From positions 9,921 to 73,920 of the forward strand of contig JBAZZT010000008.1 in the NCBI GenBank assembly GCA_041658705.1: a stretch of DNA of 64,000 nucleotides. Reading direction: 5' to 3'. This DNA comes from CAIKNB01 sp041658705 (GTDB lineage: Bacteria > Patescibacteriota > Patescibacteriia > 2-12-FULL-60-25). A program made the position numbers and the translations under genes. The notes under the pieces are model-generated. The model was not told the origin of the DNA. It searched no databases and worked only from the letters and a program-made list of their open reading frames with translations. Positions 7,748-15,979 of the stretch are shown here, piece after piece (the stretch's first letter is position 1; each line of letters opens with the position of its first letter).

Positions 7748-8779
7748 ATGTCCAACTTATGGGATAGGCAACGGAACGAACGGGCGAAAGCGAAAAAAGA
7801 ACGTGCCAGGTTCAGGTCTTCTTCAAACTTCGGTTCGTCGGAAGCAGAGAAGAGTTGGATTTTGGAAATGCCTCCGGAAGATGCACGGGCGGGCGTCTTG
7901 GTCTCCGTCCATAAAAATAAAGTGGAGGTCATGCTCGATTACCTGATAATCGAAGGAAGACTGGCGCCAAACGTCCCGCCGCGAGGACTGAAGGATTTTG
8001 CCGTTGGTGATCGCGTTTGGGTGGATGGGGAGGATGAAAAGCAGGTTTTGATCCTTGGTCGAGAGGCGCGCAAGAGTTCCGTTGGTCGTACGAGAGGTGA
8101 TAGGACGAGACACGCATCGTCCGAGTGGCAGGTGCTCGCGGCGAATGTTGATGTCGGCGTCATCACCGTCGCCATAAAGAATCCGGACCTGCATCTTCAA
8201 TTCATCGATCGTTACCTCATTCTTCTCCAAGACGGGGGTGTCCAGCCCGTGATTTGTTCGACAAAAGGTGATTTATCTTCCGAACGACCGTCGGTTTTGG
8301 ATTTTTATGAAAGTATAGGCGTTCCCGTCATCGAAACATCCTGCCTGTTGAATCGGGGTATAGATGAACTGAAAGCGTTGCTCTTGAAGAAGGTCGCGGT
8401 ATTTGTCGGACAGAGCGGGGTCGGTAAGTCCTCCCTGATCAAGGCGCTCGATCCTTCGCTCGAGATAGCCACCCAGGCCGTGAGTCCGAAGACGGGTAAG
8501 GGGCAGCATACGACGACCAAAAGCAATCTCTATCGCTGGGCTGAAGACTCTTTCATCATTGATACGCCCGGCACCCGATCTCTTGGTGTCGAGGTTATTC
8601 CAAAAGAACAAATCAGGTTTTTGTTTCCAGAATTTTTTGAACTCGCCGCGGAATGCAAGTATCGCGACTGTCTTCATCTGACAGAGCCTGGTTGTGCCAT
8701 CAAGCAAGCGTTATCGAATGAAGAACGCGTGATTGACAAGCGGCGTTACGAAAGCTACGCGCGAATGATGGAAGAGTAG
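7748..8779 (+). CDS. rsgA: Ribosome small subunit GTPase RsgA
   Basis: 343 residues from the ATG at 7748; a GTG at 7742 is an alternative start. Order of parts: OB-fold (about residues 45-105), then a circularly permuted GTPase with the G4-like STKGDL before G1 GQSGVGKSS and G3 DTPG, then the C-terminal zinc region with Cys residues in ECKYRDCLHL and EPGCAIK. RsgA checks maturation of the 30S subunit. G4 reads TKGD instead of the usual NKxD, a change in the base-recognition motif. TATAGT lies at 7731-7736. Confidence 0.92.
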   Translation: MSNLWDRQRNERAKAKKERARFRSSSNFGSSEAEKSWILEMPPEDARAGVLVSVHKNKVEVMLDYLIIEGRLAPNVPPRGLKDFAVGDRVWVDGEDEKQVLILGREARKSSVGRTRGDRTRHASSEWQVLAANVDVGVITVAIKNPDLHLQFIDRYLILLQDGGVQPVICSTKGDLSSERPSVLDFYESIGVPVIETSCLLNRGIDELKALLLKKVAVFVGQSGVGKSSLIKALDPSLEIATQAVSPKTGKGQHTTTKSNLYRWAEDSFIIDTPGTRSLGVEVIPKEQIRFLFPEFFELAAECKYRDCLHLTEPGCAIKQALSNEERVIDKRRYESYARMMEE

Positions 8780-9066
8780 ATAAACCCAACTTTGCCTTCC
8801 ACCGATGGAAGCATCAGCTGGTGCGTGGTGTTTTTAGGATGAGCTTGTACAGGATGATGCCGCCGACGAGCGATCCGACGGCTGCCAGGCGGAAGGCGAG
8901 TACAGGAAATTCTTTACGGAGCAAGAGATCTGCGCCGAGCTAAAAGTGCCTCAAGACATGAAGTGCGTCATCCCGCAGTTTTTTGACCTGATTAGATCCT
9001 TAATACATTCGAATAATTAAGGCCTGGGCCTATCCCCATTCTCTTTTCTGGATTAAACTGGAAGAC
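8780..9066. other. Intergenic region with probable gene remnants
   Basis: No intact gene. On the minus strand 8814-8924 reads as 36 residues (AAVGSLVGGIILYKLIL) resembling the tail of a membrane protein, cut off by a TAG upstream. On the plus strand 8900-9021 is also open and protein-like (FTEQEICAELKVPQDM). One of these may be a decayed gene; I cannot decide which. Confidence 0.3.
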
Positions 9067-10245
9067 ATGAGAAGAAAGTACTTGCGCGTCGCCTTCATCC
9101 ATAACGAAAAAAAACTTGGGACAGGAGCGTCATTCATCAACGATTTGATGGCCTGTCGTTTGCGCGAATCGGGAGTTCGGGTGAAAAACTTTTATCCCAA
9201 GAATCCATTACTTGATGCGCCGCTGCATCTGAAGGGGATCAGCAACGTCTTGTTTTTCTATTCGCTCCTCGAACATAAGGACGAGATACTCAAATACGAT
9301 CTGATCCAAGGCACGACGTATACGCCGCTGGCTTTTTTGCCCTTTTCCATCCCCGTGGTGAGTCATTTCGGCTCTACGTCATGGGGCTTTCTGAAGGCCG
9401 TGCCTTTAGCTAAAGACCTCGAACCTGCTTTGAGGAAAATTTGGCTTTGCCTGAAGAAAGCCGGCGTCATCCGCGAGTTGAATGTCCATACGCGACGCCC
9501 GTTGAGGGATGTCGCGGAGATCGAAAAGCTCGTCGCCCTGCGCGCCGACATGGTGATCGCCACGTCAGATATCGTGCGCAAGGACTTGATCGACGCGGGA
9601 GTGTCACCTGAAAACGTGCACGTCGTGCCGAACGCCATCGAAGACTATTGGTTCAGACGGCAGCCCATCGTTCCATCCGAAAATCCCTCCTTGGTTTTCT
9701 TGGGGCGAATCGGTTCAGATGTGTTCACCCTCCAACTCAAAGGCTTGGATCGGCTCATCGATTACTATCAATCTTTTCCTTCGCTGCCCAAACATACGAT
9801 CGGCATCACTTTGAATGAAGGGCTGGTGCAGTGGTGCGGCCAAAAGATTCCGAACCATCATTTTTACGCTAACCTGAAGAAAGAGCTGATTCCCGATCTG
9901 CTGAACGACAAAGCGGGGAGCATCCTGCTTATCACCTCGCGTTACGAGGGATTTTCGTTGAGCCTCATCGAAGGAATGTCGCAAGGACTCATCCCGGTGA
10001 CGTATCCCGTGGGTATCGCGCCGGAGATCATCCAAAACGGCAAGAACGGTTTTTTGGTCAACTCGCAATCCGAAGGCAAAAAAGCCATCGACTACCTCGT
10101 GCATCTTTCAAAAGAAGAGCGCCATCATCTGGCGGCCGCGGCTCAAGACACGGCGCGTAAATTCAGTTCAAAAGACATCAGCAAACGCCTGATCGAAGTC
10201 TACAAAGAAACCCTGAAGAAACGCTCCAGGAATGGAAGGATTTGA
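9067..10245 (+). CDS. Glycosyltransferase family 4 (GT-B fold)
   Basis: 392 residues. The N-terminal half is a GT4-type acceptor domain. The C-terminal half has the donor-binding signature RYEGFSLSLIEGMSQG, with the conserved EGFxxxxxE pattern, and PEIIQNGKNGFLV. These enzymes transfer a sugar from a nucleotide-sugar to a glycan or lipid on the cytoplasmic side. The next gene is a kinase-like protein 33 bases downstream, so the pair may modify the same envelope glycan. GGAAGA precedes the ATG, and TAAACT lies seven bases further up. Confidence 0.85.
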   Translation: MRRKYLRVAFIHNEKKLGTGASFINDLMACRLRESGVRVKNFYPKNPLLDAPLHLKGISNVLFFYSLLEHKDEILKYDLIQGTTYTPLAFLPFSIPVVSHFGSTSWGFLKAVPLAKDLEPALRKIWLCLKKAGVIRELNVHTRRPLRDVAEIEKLVALRADMVIATSDIVRKDLIDAGVSPENVHVVPNAIEDYWFRRQPIVPSENPSLVFLGRIGSDVFTLQLKGLDRLIDYYQSFPSLPKHTIGITLNEGLVQWCGQKIPNHHFYANLKKELIPDLLNDKAGSILLITSRYEGFSLSLIEGMSQGLIPVTYPVGIAPEIIQNGKNGFLVNSQSEGKKAIDYLVHLSKEERHHLAAAAQDTARKFSSKDISKRLIEVYKETLKKRSRNGRI

Positions 10246-10278
10246 TGTTCGGGTCGTAAGGTATATCCTGTCCAGACT

Positions 10279-11142
10279 ATGGAATTTTCGCCTTTCAAGA
10301 ATGCCGGGTTTGTTTCGGCTGAAATCGCGCCTAGTCAGCTTGCGAAAGAAGTCCTTTCGGACGACGTGCAAACGGAATTCTTGTCCCGTGGTGTCTTTTT
10401 TGATGTTTACGCCATCCAAAACGAAAGAAAAGAAACGCGACCTTACGTCCTCAAGGATTTCCGCAGCGGCGACAAGTTGAGGACTCCCCAAGAGCAAGTC
10501 GCGTTATTTCAATACCAATACTATGAATGGACTTTGTTGAAAAAAGAATTGGGCGATGAATTTTTTCCTGAATCGCACTGGATCCGCAGCGCCTCGTTTA
10601 CGGAGGGTGAAGCTCATGCTTATTTCGCCAAACCCGGCGTGACGCCCAATACCTATGTCGAAGTCGCAAAAACGCAGCTTGATCGTCAACTGGGAGACAG
10701 ATACGGCAGAGATGATGCGAAAAAAGGAAAACTTAAGCGCCTCATGAGCGCGCTCGGCAAAATACACGCCCAGCCAAAGGACGAAAAACCTTTCATCGGA
10801 GCGGTGATTCAAGAGCGCATTCAAGGCATCCCGTTTTCAGAAGCTTTGAAGAGGATGGACAAAAAGAAACCGAGCTACGCCCTTTTACGAAAAAATATCA
10901 AAGACTTGATCAGTGGCTTGCGCCGCTTTCACGCTGATAACGAGACCTCTGCTTTCACTTGGCATGGACTTGAGAGCGACAACGTCGTCGCTCAAGTGGA
11001 CGAAAAAGGCGAGCTAACGGGGAAAGTGATTATCTTGGACGGCAACTTCACCGAACGACCAAGCGCTATTTACAGATCAAAAGTCCTGAAGAAGATCAGC
11101 CAGAACGTATTCGCCAAGCTGGAGGAGGCTTTTGCGGCGTAG
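10279..11142 (+). CDS. Kinase-like protein (APH / LPS-kinase fold), atypical
   Basis: 287 residues. K59 in YVLKDF fits the ATP-binding lysine. The catalytic loop reads W-H229-G-L-E-S-D234-N235 and the metal-binding site IILD254GN. The general pattern is that of bacterial small-molecule or lipopolysaccharide kinases, but the catalytic Asp that normally follows H-G is replaced (HGL rather than HGD), so D234 may act instead or activity may be altered. It lies between a glycosyltransferase and a Nudix hydrolase, suggesting a role in glycan or nucleotide-sugar metabolism (inference). Start ATG without SD; TATATC lies a few bases upstream. Confidence 0.55.
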   Translation: MEFSPFKNAGFVSAEIAPSQLAKEVLSDDVQTEFLSRGVFFDVYAIQNERKETRPYVLKDFRSGDKLRTPQEQVALFQYQYYEWTLLKKELGDEFFPESHWIRSASFTEGEAHAYFAKPGVTPNTYVEVAKTQLDRQLGDRYGRDDAKKGKLKRLMSALGKIHAQPKDEKPFIGAVIQERIQGIPFSEALKRMDKKKPSYALLRKNIKDLISGLRRFHADNETSAFTWHGLESDNVVAQVDEKGELTGKVIILDGNFTERPSAIYRSKVLKKISQNVFAKLEEAFAA

Positions 11143-11191
11143 GAAGATTAATTTATAAATTTCGCGTCAACTCCACTCTGCGGAGGTCCAT

Positions 11192-11725
11192 ATGTGGCAA
11201 ACGATATCCTCAAAAGAAGTTTTTTCTCATCCCCGTCTGACGCTCATCGAAGACGAGGTAGTCTTGCCTAACGGAGTAAAGACGTCATATCTCAAGTTCA
11301 GAGAACTCGGTAATGCGGTAACGGTTATCTGCAGAAACGAAAAAAACCAGATTCTTCTCCAAAGAGAGTACTCCTATCCACCGAACCGGGATTTATATCA
11401 GTTCCTGGGAGGATTCGTTCCATCCGACGAAAATATTTCAGCTGGTGCCAATCGTGAGCTCATGGAAGAAGCGAAGTTATTTTCGAACACGTTAGTTTCA
11501 CTCGGTGAATATCTGGTGAATAACAGACGGTCTAACGCCAAGATGTTCGTTTTTCTCGCGACTGATCTGGAAGAGCGGGCGTTGCCGGGAGATCCGGAAG
11601 AGGTCATCGAAAGTTTTTGGTTCGAGGAGAGTGAGATTGATCAGATGATCGTGTGCGGAGAAATCGTCAATCCGCACGTCTTAGCCTCGTGGACTTTGTA
11701 TAAGCTTAAGAAGTCGATGAATTAA
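11192..11725 (+). CDS. Nudix hydrolase, ADP-ribose pyrophosphatase-like
   Basis: 177 residues with a Nudix box spanning G74 to A94: G74-x5-E80-x7-R88-E89-L-M-E92-E93. The Glu residues bind the metal for hydrolysis of X-linked nucleoside diphosphates. The N-terminal strand layout and the end of the domain are like ADP-ribose/nucleotide-sugar pyrophosphatases. GGAGG six bases before the ATG gives a firm start. It is followed by a bidirectional terminator. Confidence 0.88.
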   Translation: MWQTISSKEVFSHPRLTLIEDEVVLPNGVKTSYLKFRELGNAVTVICRNEKNQILLQREYSYPPNRDLYQFLGGFVPSDENISAGANRELMEEAKLFSNTLVSLGEYLVNNRRSNAKMFVFLATDLEERALPGDPEEVIESFWFEESEIDQMIVCGEIVNPHVLASWTLYKLKKSMN

Positions 11726-11742
11726 ACTTGTTCCTATAAAAC

Positions 11743-11773
11743 AAGCTCCACCCGGTCGGGTTGGAGCTTTTGA
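11743..11773. terminator. Bidirectional terminator between convergent genes
   Basis: AAGCTCCA...TGGAGCTT stem with a CCC/GGG inner part. T4 follows on the plus strand, and an A-rich run on the other side gives T on the minus strand. Shared by the Nudix gene and the convergent 111-residue gene. Confidence 0.8.
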
Positions 11774-11774
11774 G

Positions 11775-12110
11775 TCAGGTGCGCTCGGGTCGGGGGACTT
11801 GGCGCAGGATGCCGGCGCTGATTGCCCTGTCGAGGAACGCGTCAATCGAGTCGGGAGCGATGGGACGTTCATCAAGGAGCGCTTCACCGGCCAGATTCAT
11901 GGCTTGCATGGCGATTTCGAAGTCGCTCATCTTGCCTTTGAAGCGGTTGATCGCGCCTTCGACCACCCGATCGAAAAGTTCGATCTTTTCCGGCGTAGTC
12001 AGGCAGCCCTTGAGGCCGGGGAGTCTTGATGTGCCTTCCCAGAACAGTTCGGGCGCTATGCCGCTAAGCTCGGACAACTTGGTCAATCCCTGCGGAAATT
12101 TTCGGTCCAT
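11775..12110 (-). CDS. Hypothetical protein, 111 residues
   Basis: The ATG at 12110 follows GGAGG, so the start is secure. The protein is mainly helical with no membrane segment or Cys pairs; the middle (FDRVVEGAINRFKGKM) is amphipathic. No domain recognised. It has its own SD and a shared terminator and lies immediately downstream of the minus-strand methyltransferase gene, 49 bases away. Confidence 0.6.
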   Translation of the reverse strand: MDRKFPQGLTKLSELSGIAPELFWEGTSRLPGLKGCLTTPEKIELFDRVVEGAINRFKGKMSDFEIAMQAMNLAGEALLDERPIAPDSIDAFLDRAISAGILRQVPRPERT

Positions 12111-12159
12111 TGATACCTCCGAGGCACATAGAATGGCTTTTCTTGGATTTTGTCAAGCG

Positions 12160-12879
12160 TCAACGGGTGAGCACATCATTCCCCTCTGTCATTGCGAGCG
12201 CATAATCCAAAAGCGCGCGACAATCTCCGGATTTTTTTTCGGAACTGGCGATGAAGAACGTCCCGAAGTTGTAGGTTTTGATTTCGACATTCCCGAAGAT
12301 CGTGCGCATCTCTTGCGGAATATCTTTGGACGGATCCCACGCGGCAAAGCGTGAATAGATGGCTTTCACGAGCGGGTTCAACACAGCGAGCCAGCCGCTG
12401 AAAAGACGCGCGTCGCAGACCACGAGTTTTCCTCCGACTTTCAAGACGCCGAAACATTTTTGTATGGCGTTTCTCCAATCCGGGACGGCGCTAATGCCCA
12501 GGATGCTCAAGACTCCGTCGAAGCCGGTTTTATCCAAATCAAGCTTTGCTGCATCTCCGGCCATGAGCGTGACGTTCGTCCAACCGTTTACCGCGCAAAG
12601 TTTTTTCGCCGCCTCGAGCATCTCCGGGCTGTAATCCTGGCCGATGATTTTTCCTTCTGGACCGACCGCCTCGATCAGATAGGGGAAGTCCCTGCCGGAT
12701 CCGCACGCGACTTCCAAGACCGAATCGCCCGGTTTGAGTCCGAGTCCTTGAGCGGCCGACCGTCTGATGTCGCGGGCGCGACCTAAAAACGTGATGGCGT
12801 CTTGCGCGTCATACAACTTGGAGAATCTCCCCCAAAACGAATACACGTGTTTTATTTTTTCAAGTTTTTCGTCCGCCAT
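12160..12879 (-). CDS. Class I methyltransferase (UbiE/MenG-like) with repeat-derived C-terminus
   Basis: 239 residues. Motif I is VLEVACGSGRD, followed by the GQDYSPEML strand with the ribose-binding Asp, then GVLSILGIS and the KVGGKLVVCD strand, the order of UbiE/Coq5-type methyltransferases. Ubiquinone or menaquinone synthesis genes are absent here, so the substrate is open. The last ~20 codons are encoded by the same palindromic repeat that lies between genes at 12937-13020, so the natural end of the protein has been replaced or extended by repeat sequence. Confidence 0.75.
   Translation of the reverse strand: MADEKLEKIKHVYSFWGRFSKLYDAQDAITFLGRARDIRRSAAQGLGLKPGDSVLEVACGSGRDFPYLIEAVGPEGKIIGQDYSPEMLEAAKKLCAVNGWTNVTLMAGDAAKLDLDKTGFDGVLSILGISAVPDWRNAIQKCFGVLKVGGKLVVCDARLFSGWLAVLNPLVKAIYSRFAAWDPSKDIPQEMRTIFGNVEIKTYNFGTFFIASSEKKSGDCRALLDYALAMTEGNDVLTR
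12188..12232 (+). repeat. Partial family-A palindromic repeat inside a gene
   Basis: The sequence from GTCATTGCGAGCGCATAAT onward matches the left half of the repeat at 12937 with two substitutions. It lies within the 3' coding end of the methyltransferase gene. Confidence 0.8.
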
Positions 12880-12936
12880 GATCTTTATCCAAGTATATCA
12901 GGTCTTAGTAGGACTTATGCGTTTGGCGTTCTGTTC

Positions 12937-13020
12937 GTCATTGCGAGCGCATAATCCAAAAGCGCGCGGCAATCTCTGGATTCCGGAGATTGCTTCGTCG
13001 TCGCTACTCCTCGCAATGAC
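12937..13020 (+). repeat. Family-A dispersed palindromic repeat (84 bp)
   Basis: Begins GTCATTGCGAG and ends with its reverse complement CTCGCAATGAC. An inner hairpin is CAATCTCTGGA...TCCGGAGATTG. The same element occurs inverted at 13993-14076 and, with an insertion, at 43111-43222. It behaves like a REP or MITE element without coding capacity. Confidence 0.9.
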
Positions 13021-13095
13021 AGCGTGCGGTTATCCGAACGCGGAAATCCTACTTTGGTTGAGAAGCGCTCGCATTCGTTCTATCCTATATACAAT

Positions 13096-13989
13096 ATGCG
13101 CCTATCAAAATACGTCAGTCCTGTCCTCGCCCTCTTTGCCTCATTCATTTTTTTGCAGCCAGCTTTCGCCTCCGGGCTGACCATCGGTTCCGTCACGCCG
13201 GCAACCGCTACGTCCGGCGTAGCCGTCACTTTTTCGGCCAACGTCTCGAGCAGCGCGGGCATAAAATCCTGCAACCTTTACGTGGATCTTGAGGACATGG
13301 GTGCGATGACGATTTCAGGCTCCAGCGCGAGCAAAAGTTACACCTTCAATTCGGGCGGATCGCGCATCGCTTTCGTCTTCTGCAAAGATAATTACGGCGG
13401 CATGGCGAGCGGACCGAATACGGCGATTTGGGTCGAAGGCACGATCGTGAGCGCGCCTCCCATGTCTTCGCAGCAGTCGGGCGAAACGCCACCGGCCAGC
13501 GACACCCCCAGTTCCTCGCAACAACTCCCGCCGACGGCGCGCAAGCTCATGAAGCTGGCATGTTCGGAAGGTGCGACCGTGGATGATCCGTGCAAAGCCG
13601 TGTATTACATCGGCGCCGACGGCAAACGCCACGCCTTCGCCAACGGTAAAGTCTTTTTCACCTGGTATGATAATTTCGATAGCGTCGAGACCGTGTCGTT
13701 GCAGGTCTTGTCCGCCTTCCCGCTGGGCAAGAACGTGACTTATCGTCCGGGCGTGCGCATGGTCAAATTCCAGTCGCTGGACAAGGTGTATGCGGTGGCC
13801 AAAAACGGCGCCTTACGCTGGGTCGGGAGCGAAGGTCTGGCGCGTTCGCTCTATGGCGATGTCTGGAACAAAAAAATCGACGACATCCCGGATACTTTCT
13901 ACACGGATTATGTCTTTGGTCTCGATATTACGTCCGCCGCTGATTTCGATGTGAGCAACGAGACGGCACAGGCTCCGACATTCGATTAG
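13096..13989 (+). CDS. Secreted or surface protein with Ig-like and Tyr/Trp-rich domains
   Basis: 297 residues from the ATG at 13096; a longer frame exists, but this Met begins a clear signal peptide (LALFASFIFLQPAFA). Then comes an Ig-like domain (about 30-115) with paired Cys, a Ser/Pro-rich linker, and a C-terminal domain with VYYIGADGKRHAF, FFTWY and ALRWVG. The same domain occurs in the protein at 58236-59633 (VYFYAAGQRYAF, FKSWY, VLHWIQ), so it is a recurrent surface module of this organism. It is flanked on both sides by family-A repeats. Probably exported and wall- or S-layer-associated. Confidence 0.7.
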   Translation: MRLSKYVSPVLALFASFIFLQPAFASGLTIGSVTPATATSGVAVTFSANVSSSAGIKSCNLYVDLEDMGAMTISGSSASKSYTFNSGGSRIAFVFCKDNYGGMASGPNTAIWVEGTIVSAPPMSSQQSGETPPASDTPSSSQQLPPTARKLMKLACSEGATVDDPCKAVYYIGADGKRHAFANGKVFFTWYDNFDSVETVSLQVLSAFPLGKNVTYRPGVRMVKFQSLDKVYAVAKNGALRWVGSEGLARSLYGDVWNKKIDDIPDTFYTDYVFGLDITSAADFDVSNETAQAPTFD

Positions 13990-13992
13990 CTT

Positions 13993-14076
13993 GTCATTGC
14001 GAGGAGTAGCAACGACGAAGCAATCTCTGGAGTCCAGAGATTGCCGCGCGCAATTAATCTATGCGCTCGCAATGAC
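13993..14076 (-). repeat. Family-A dispersed palindromic repeat, inverted copy
   Basis: Same 84-bp element as at 12937 in the opposite orientation, with the same terminal 11-bp inverted repeats. Confidence 0.9.
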
Positions 14077-14146
14077 ACAAGCGAATCGCCAAACGCGTAA
14101 AGCCTAATTTGATTCCGCGGCTTCATTGGCATAAACTCCGGATAGC

Positions 14147-15154
14147 ATGAGCTCTAATCCATTCGAAGCCGCTCCGAATCTCGCCGTCTCCCACATCCGG
14201 CGGCAGGATTTGCCGACTCACGTCAGGCGTCACGCCGATAAGCTCGCAGCCCAGATAAGAGAAATCTACGCCAAATACGGAGCCGCTAACTTCGAAGAGC
14301 TTAAAGAGAGCAAGAAGCTATCAGCCCAAGACGCACGAAAAGTGGCGGATTTGCTCAAAGCTTTTCAGAATGCGGTCGAGAAGAAAGAAGTTGAACTCGA
14401 CCTTGAGGGAGCAAATGAAATCCTAGGCCGAGAGAACGTCCACGGCATCGAAGATGTCGAAGCCGTGCTGGGCGAAGGTTTCGTTGATATCTCCAAAGTC
14501 CCGCCTATCCCATACACCACAGACGACCTAAAGAAATCCAAAGAGATCAAAGAAAAAACCGGAGTCGAAGAGATGCTTGTGCTCTTCGTCGCGGATAAGG
14601 ACGGCGCACCCCTCACCGGAGAACGCATGAACGGACTCATCCAAGCTGAATACGACAAGCTCGGGTTGGGTGAATTCCTGCTCAACACCGCTTGGTATAA
14701 GAACGAGGATTTCTTCACGAAGTTGGGCTTGAGCTACGAATGGAAGCTCATCACCAAGCAGACCATCCCCGGTTCAAAGGACAAACGTCATCACTATGAA
14801 CCCGGAGACAGCTTCACCCACCAAGAAACCCAAGAATTCGCCATCGAGGAATACGCCAAGAACCTCGATATCCCTCGTGATCAACTGCATCGCCCAGAGC
14901 CTTTCCGGATGCTTTACGCTACCGCCCTTCACCTGATTGCGACCGAACGTCTCAAGGGCAATGGCAAGGGTGAACGCATCCTCGAGAATAAATATCACTG
15001 GTCCGATGTTCGCTCCTCGGATGGGAACCTCGTGTACGTCGGCGGTGTGATTCGGGGCGGCGTGAGCGTTAGCGGGACGACGCGCGGCGATCGGGACGGC
15101 GGTCTTGGAGCCTGTGTTTCGCGTGAGCCTTCTTCCAAATCCTTGGATGCTTGA
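14147..15154 (+). CDS. DGR-type variable protein A (C-type lectin-like variable end)
   Basis: 335 residues without signal peptide. Residues ~20-75 (YAKYGAANFEELK, LSAQDARKVADLLKAFQ) are nearly identical to the N-terminal module of the proteins at 43299 and 55308. The middle (80-280) differs. The end (residues 283-330) reads YHWSDVR, DGNLVYVGG, GGVSVSG, RGDRDGGLGACVSRE. This is the pattern of DGR variable regions (W...DGNLxxVGxxxxxGVxVxxxxxxxRxxxLG), where the x codons correspond to AAC/AAT in the template. Many of those codons here end in C or T with any base at positions 1 and 2 (GGC, AGC, GAC, GGT). No template repeat or reverse transcriptase lies nearby. Its promoter-proximal sequence (GATTCCGC...TAAACTCCG) matches the other two. 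The role of the fold is ligand binding; the target is unknown. Confidence 0.7.
   Translation: MSSNPFEAAPNLAVSHIRRQDLPTHVRRHADKLAAQIREIYAKYGAANFEELKESKKLSAQDARKVADLLKAFQNAVEKKEVELDLEGANEILGRENVHGIEDVEAVLGEGFVDISKVPPIPYTTDDLKKSKEIKEKTGVEEMLVLFVADKDGAPLTGERMNGLIQAEYDKLGLGEFLLNTAWYKNEDFFTKLGLSYEWKLITKQTIPGSKDKRHHYEPGDSFTHQETQEFAIEEYAKNLDIPRDQLHRPEPFRMLYATALHLIATERLKGNGKGERILENKYHWSDVRSSDGNLVYVGGVIRGGVSVSGTTRGDRDGGLGACVSREPSSKSLDA
15005..15120 (+). other. Putative DGR variable region of protein A
   Basis: Boundaries are estimated from the family pattern. Fixed codons (TGG, GGG AAC CTC, GTC GGC, CTT GGA GCC TGT) alternate with codons that fit mutated AAC/AAT. After the stop comes TTGACCCCTGGCCCTTGGACCC, resembling the 3' flank of the other two targets (TTGACCCTTTGGCCCTTTGG). 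Confidence 0.55.
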
Positions 15155-15241
15155 CCCCTGGCCCTTGGACCCTTTGGTCGCTTTACTCCCGCCTCCTATG
15201 CGCCTATCCTTCCGACATAACGCATTAATTTTCTACCTTTT

Positions 15242-15454
15242 ATGCAAGATGGCATGAAGTGCGAACCCGGAGCCTGCAAGTGTCCGCATCATTTTATGGT
15301 TCCTCTTTTCATCCTGCTCATCGGCGTCACTTTTTTGCTCCAAGCCCTGGATATATTGAGCGCTGGTTGGGCGGCCATCATCTGGCCCAGCTTGCTCATC
15401 TTGATCGGGCTGCAGAAGCTGTTCAGCCGCATGTGCAAGTGTTGCTGCTGTTAG
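15242..15454 (+). CDS. Cys-rich small membrane protein
   Basis: 70 residues. Three Cys near the N-terminus (C7, C12, C14 followed by PHH), two membrane helices at about 18-37 and 44-61, and a CKCCCC end (C65, C67-C70). Both Cys clusters would lie on the same side of the membrane and could bind a metal such as copper or zinc (inference). The helices resemble the LiaI/DUF5668 type. It is monocistronic, with a strong terminator 22 bases downstream. Confidence 0.65.
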   Translation: MQDGMKCEPGACKCPHHFMVPLFILLIGVTFLLQALDILSAGWAAIIWPSLLILIGLQKLFSRMCKCCCC

Positions 15455-15475
15455 GACGAATCGAAGATTCAAAAG

Positions 15476-15500
15476 ACCCCGCCTTTACAGCGGGGTTTTT
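15476..15500 (+). terminator. Terminator of the Cys-rich membrane protein gene
   Basis: CCCCGC (15477-15482) pairs with GCGGGG (15490-15495), then T5. Confidence 0.9.
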
Positions 15501-15501
15501 A

Positions 15502-15556
15502 GTTAGTAGTCAGTATTTAGTTTTTAGGGTCAGGCCCCCTAAATACTAAATACTCT
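15502..15556. repeat. AT-rich imperfect palindrome
   Basis: AGTATTTAGTTTTTAGGG is mirrored by CCCCTAAATACTAAATAC. The arms are built of short TAGT/AAAT words. Similar palindromes lie at 50815, 52083 and 59786. Confidence 0.7.
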
Positions 15557-15616
15557 CTTCTTGACCTGCGGCGAAAAATGCGTTAAGAAAAACAGGCACC
15601 TTGCAAGGAGAAGCGC

Positions 15617-15940
15617 ATGACAATCGTCTCGGATTATGAGCAACTAGGGTTCACCCAAGTCGTCATCGTGGAGAGTGAGTCTTATTTACCCAAGCATCGT
15701 TACGACACGGATAAGACCTACGAGACTATCGTCGCATTCAAGGACGGCATGTACTGCACGGCCCATTTCACTTGGCAGCGATCGCGTGATGGAGCTAGGG
15801 GTCACTACATGTCAGGCTGCGAAGCCATAACCCAGGAGCGCTACGCCGAGTTGAAGAAGAAGGCAGAGAGCGGACCCATCACTCGGCCGCTGAACATAGT
15901 CCGGCGCAAACCGCGTTCGCTTTCGCGCCGCCGCTACTGA
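15617..15940 (+). CDS. Hypothetical protein, 107 residues
   Basis: AAGGAG seven bases before the ATG gives a firm start. It is a basic protein with a Tyr-rich middle (YLPKHRYDTDKTYETIVAF, CTAHFTWQRSRDG, HYMSGCEAI) and a strongly basic tail (RRKPRSLSRRRY) that could contact nucleic acid. No family recognised. Single gene with its own terminator. Confidence 0.6.
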   Translation: MTIVSDYEQLGFTQVVIVESESYLPKHRYDTDKTYETIVAFKDGMYCTAHFTWQRSRDGARGHYMSGCEAITQERYAELKKKAESGPITRPLNIVRRKPRSLSRRRY

Positions 15941-15944
15941 ACTC

Positions 15945-15979
15945 AAGCCGGTAGAGACATTCTCTCTGCCGGCTTTTGC
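15945..15979 (+). terminator. Terminator of the 107-residue gene
   Basis: A 13-bp stem AAGCCGGTAGAGA/TCTCTGCCGGCTT followed by a T-rich run. ACTCAA lies between the stop and the stem, as at 16860, 25448 and 57425. Confidence 0.85.
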
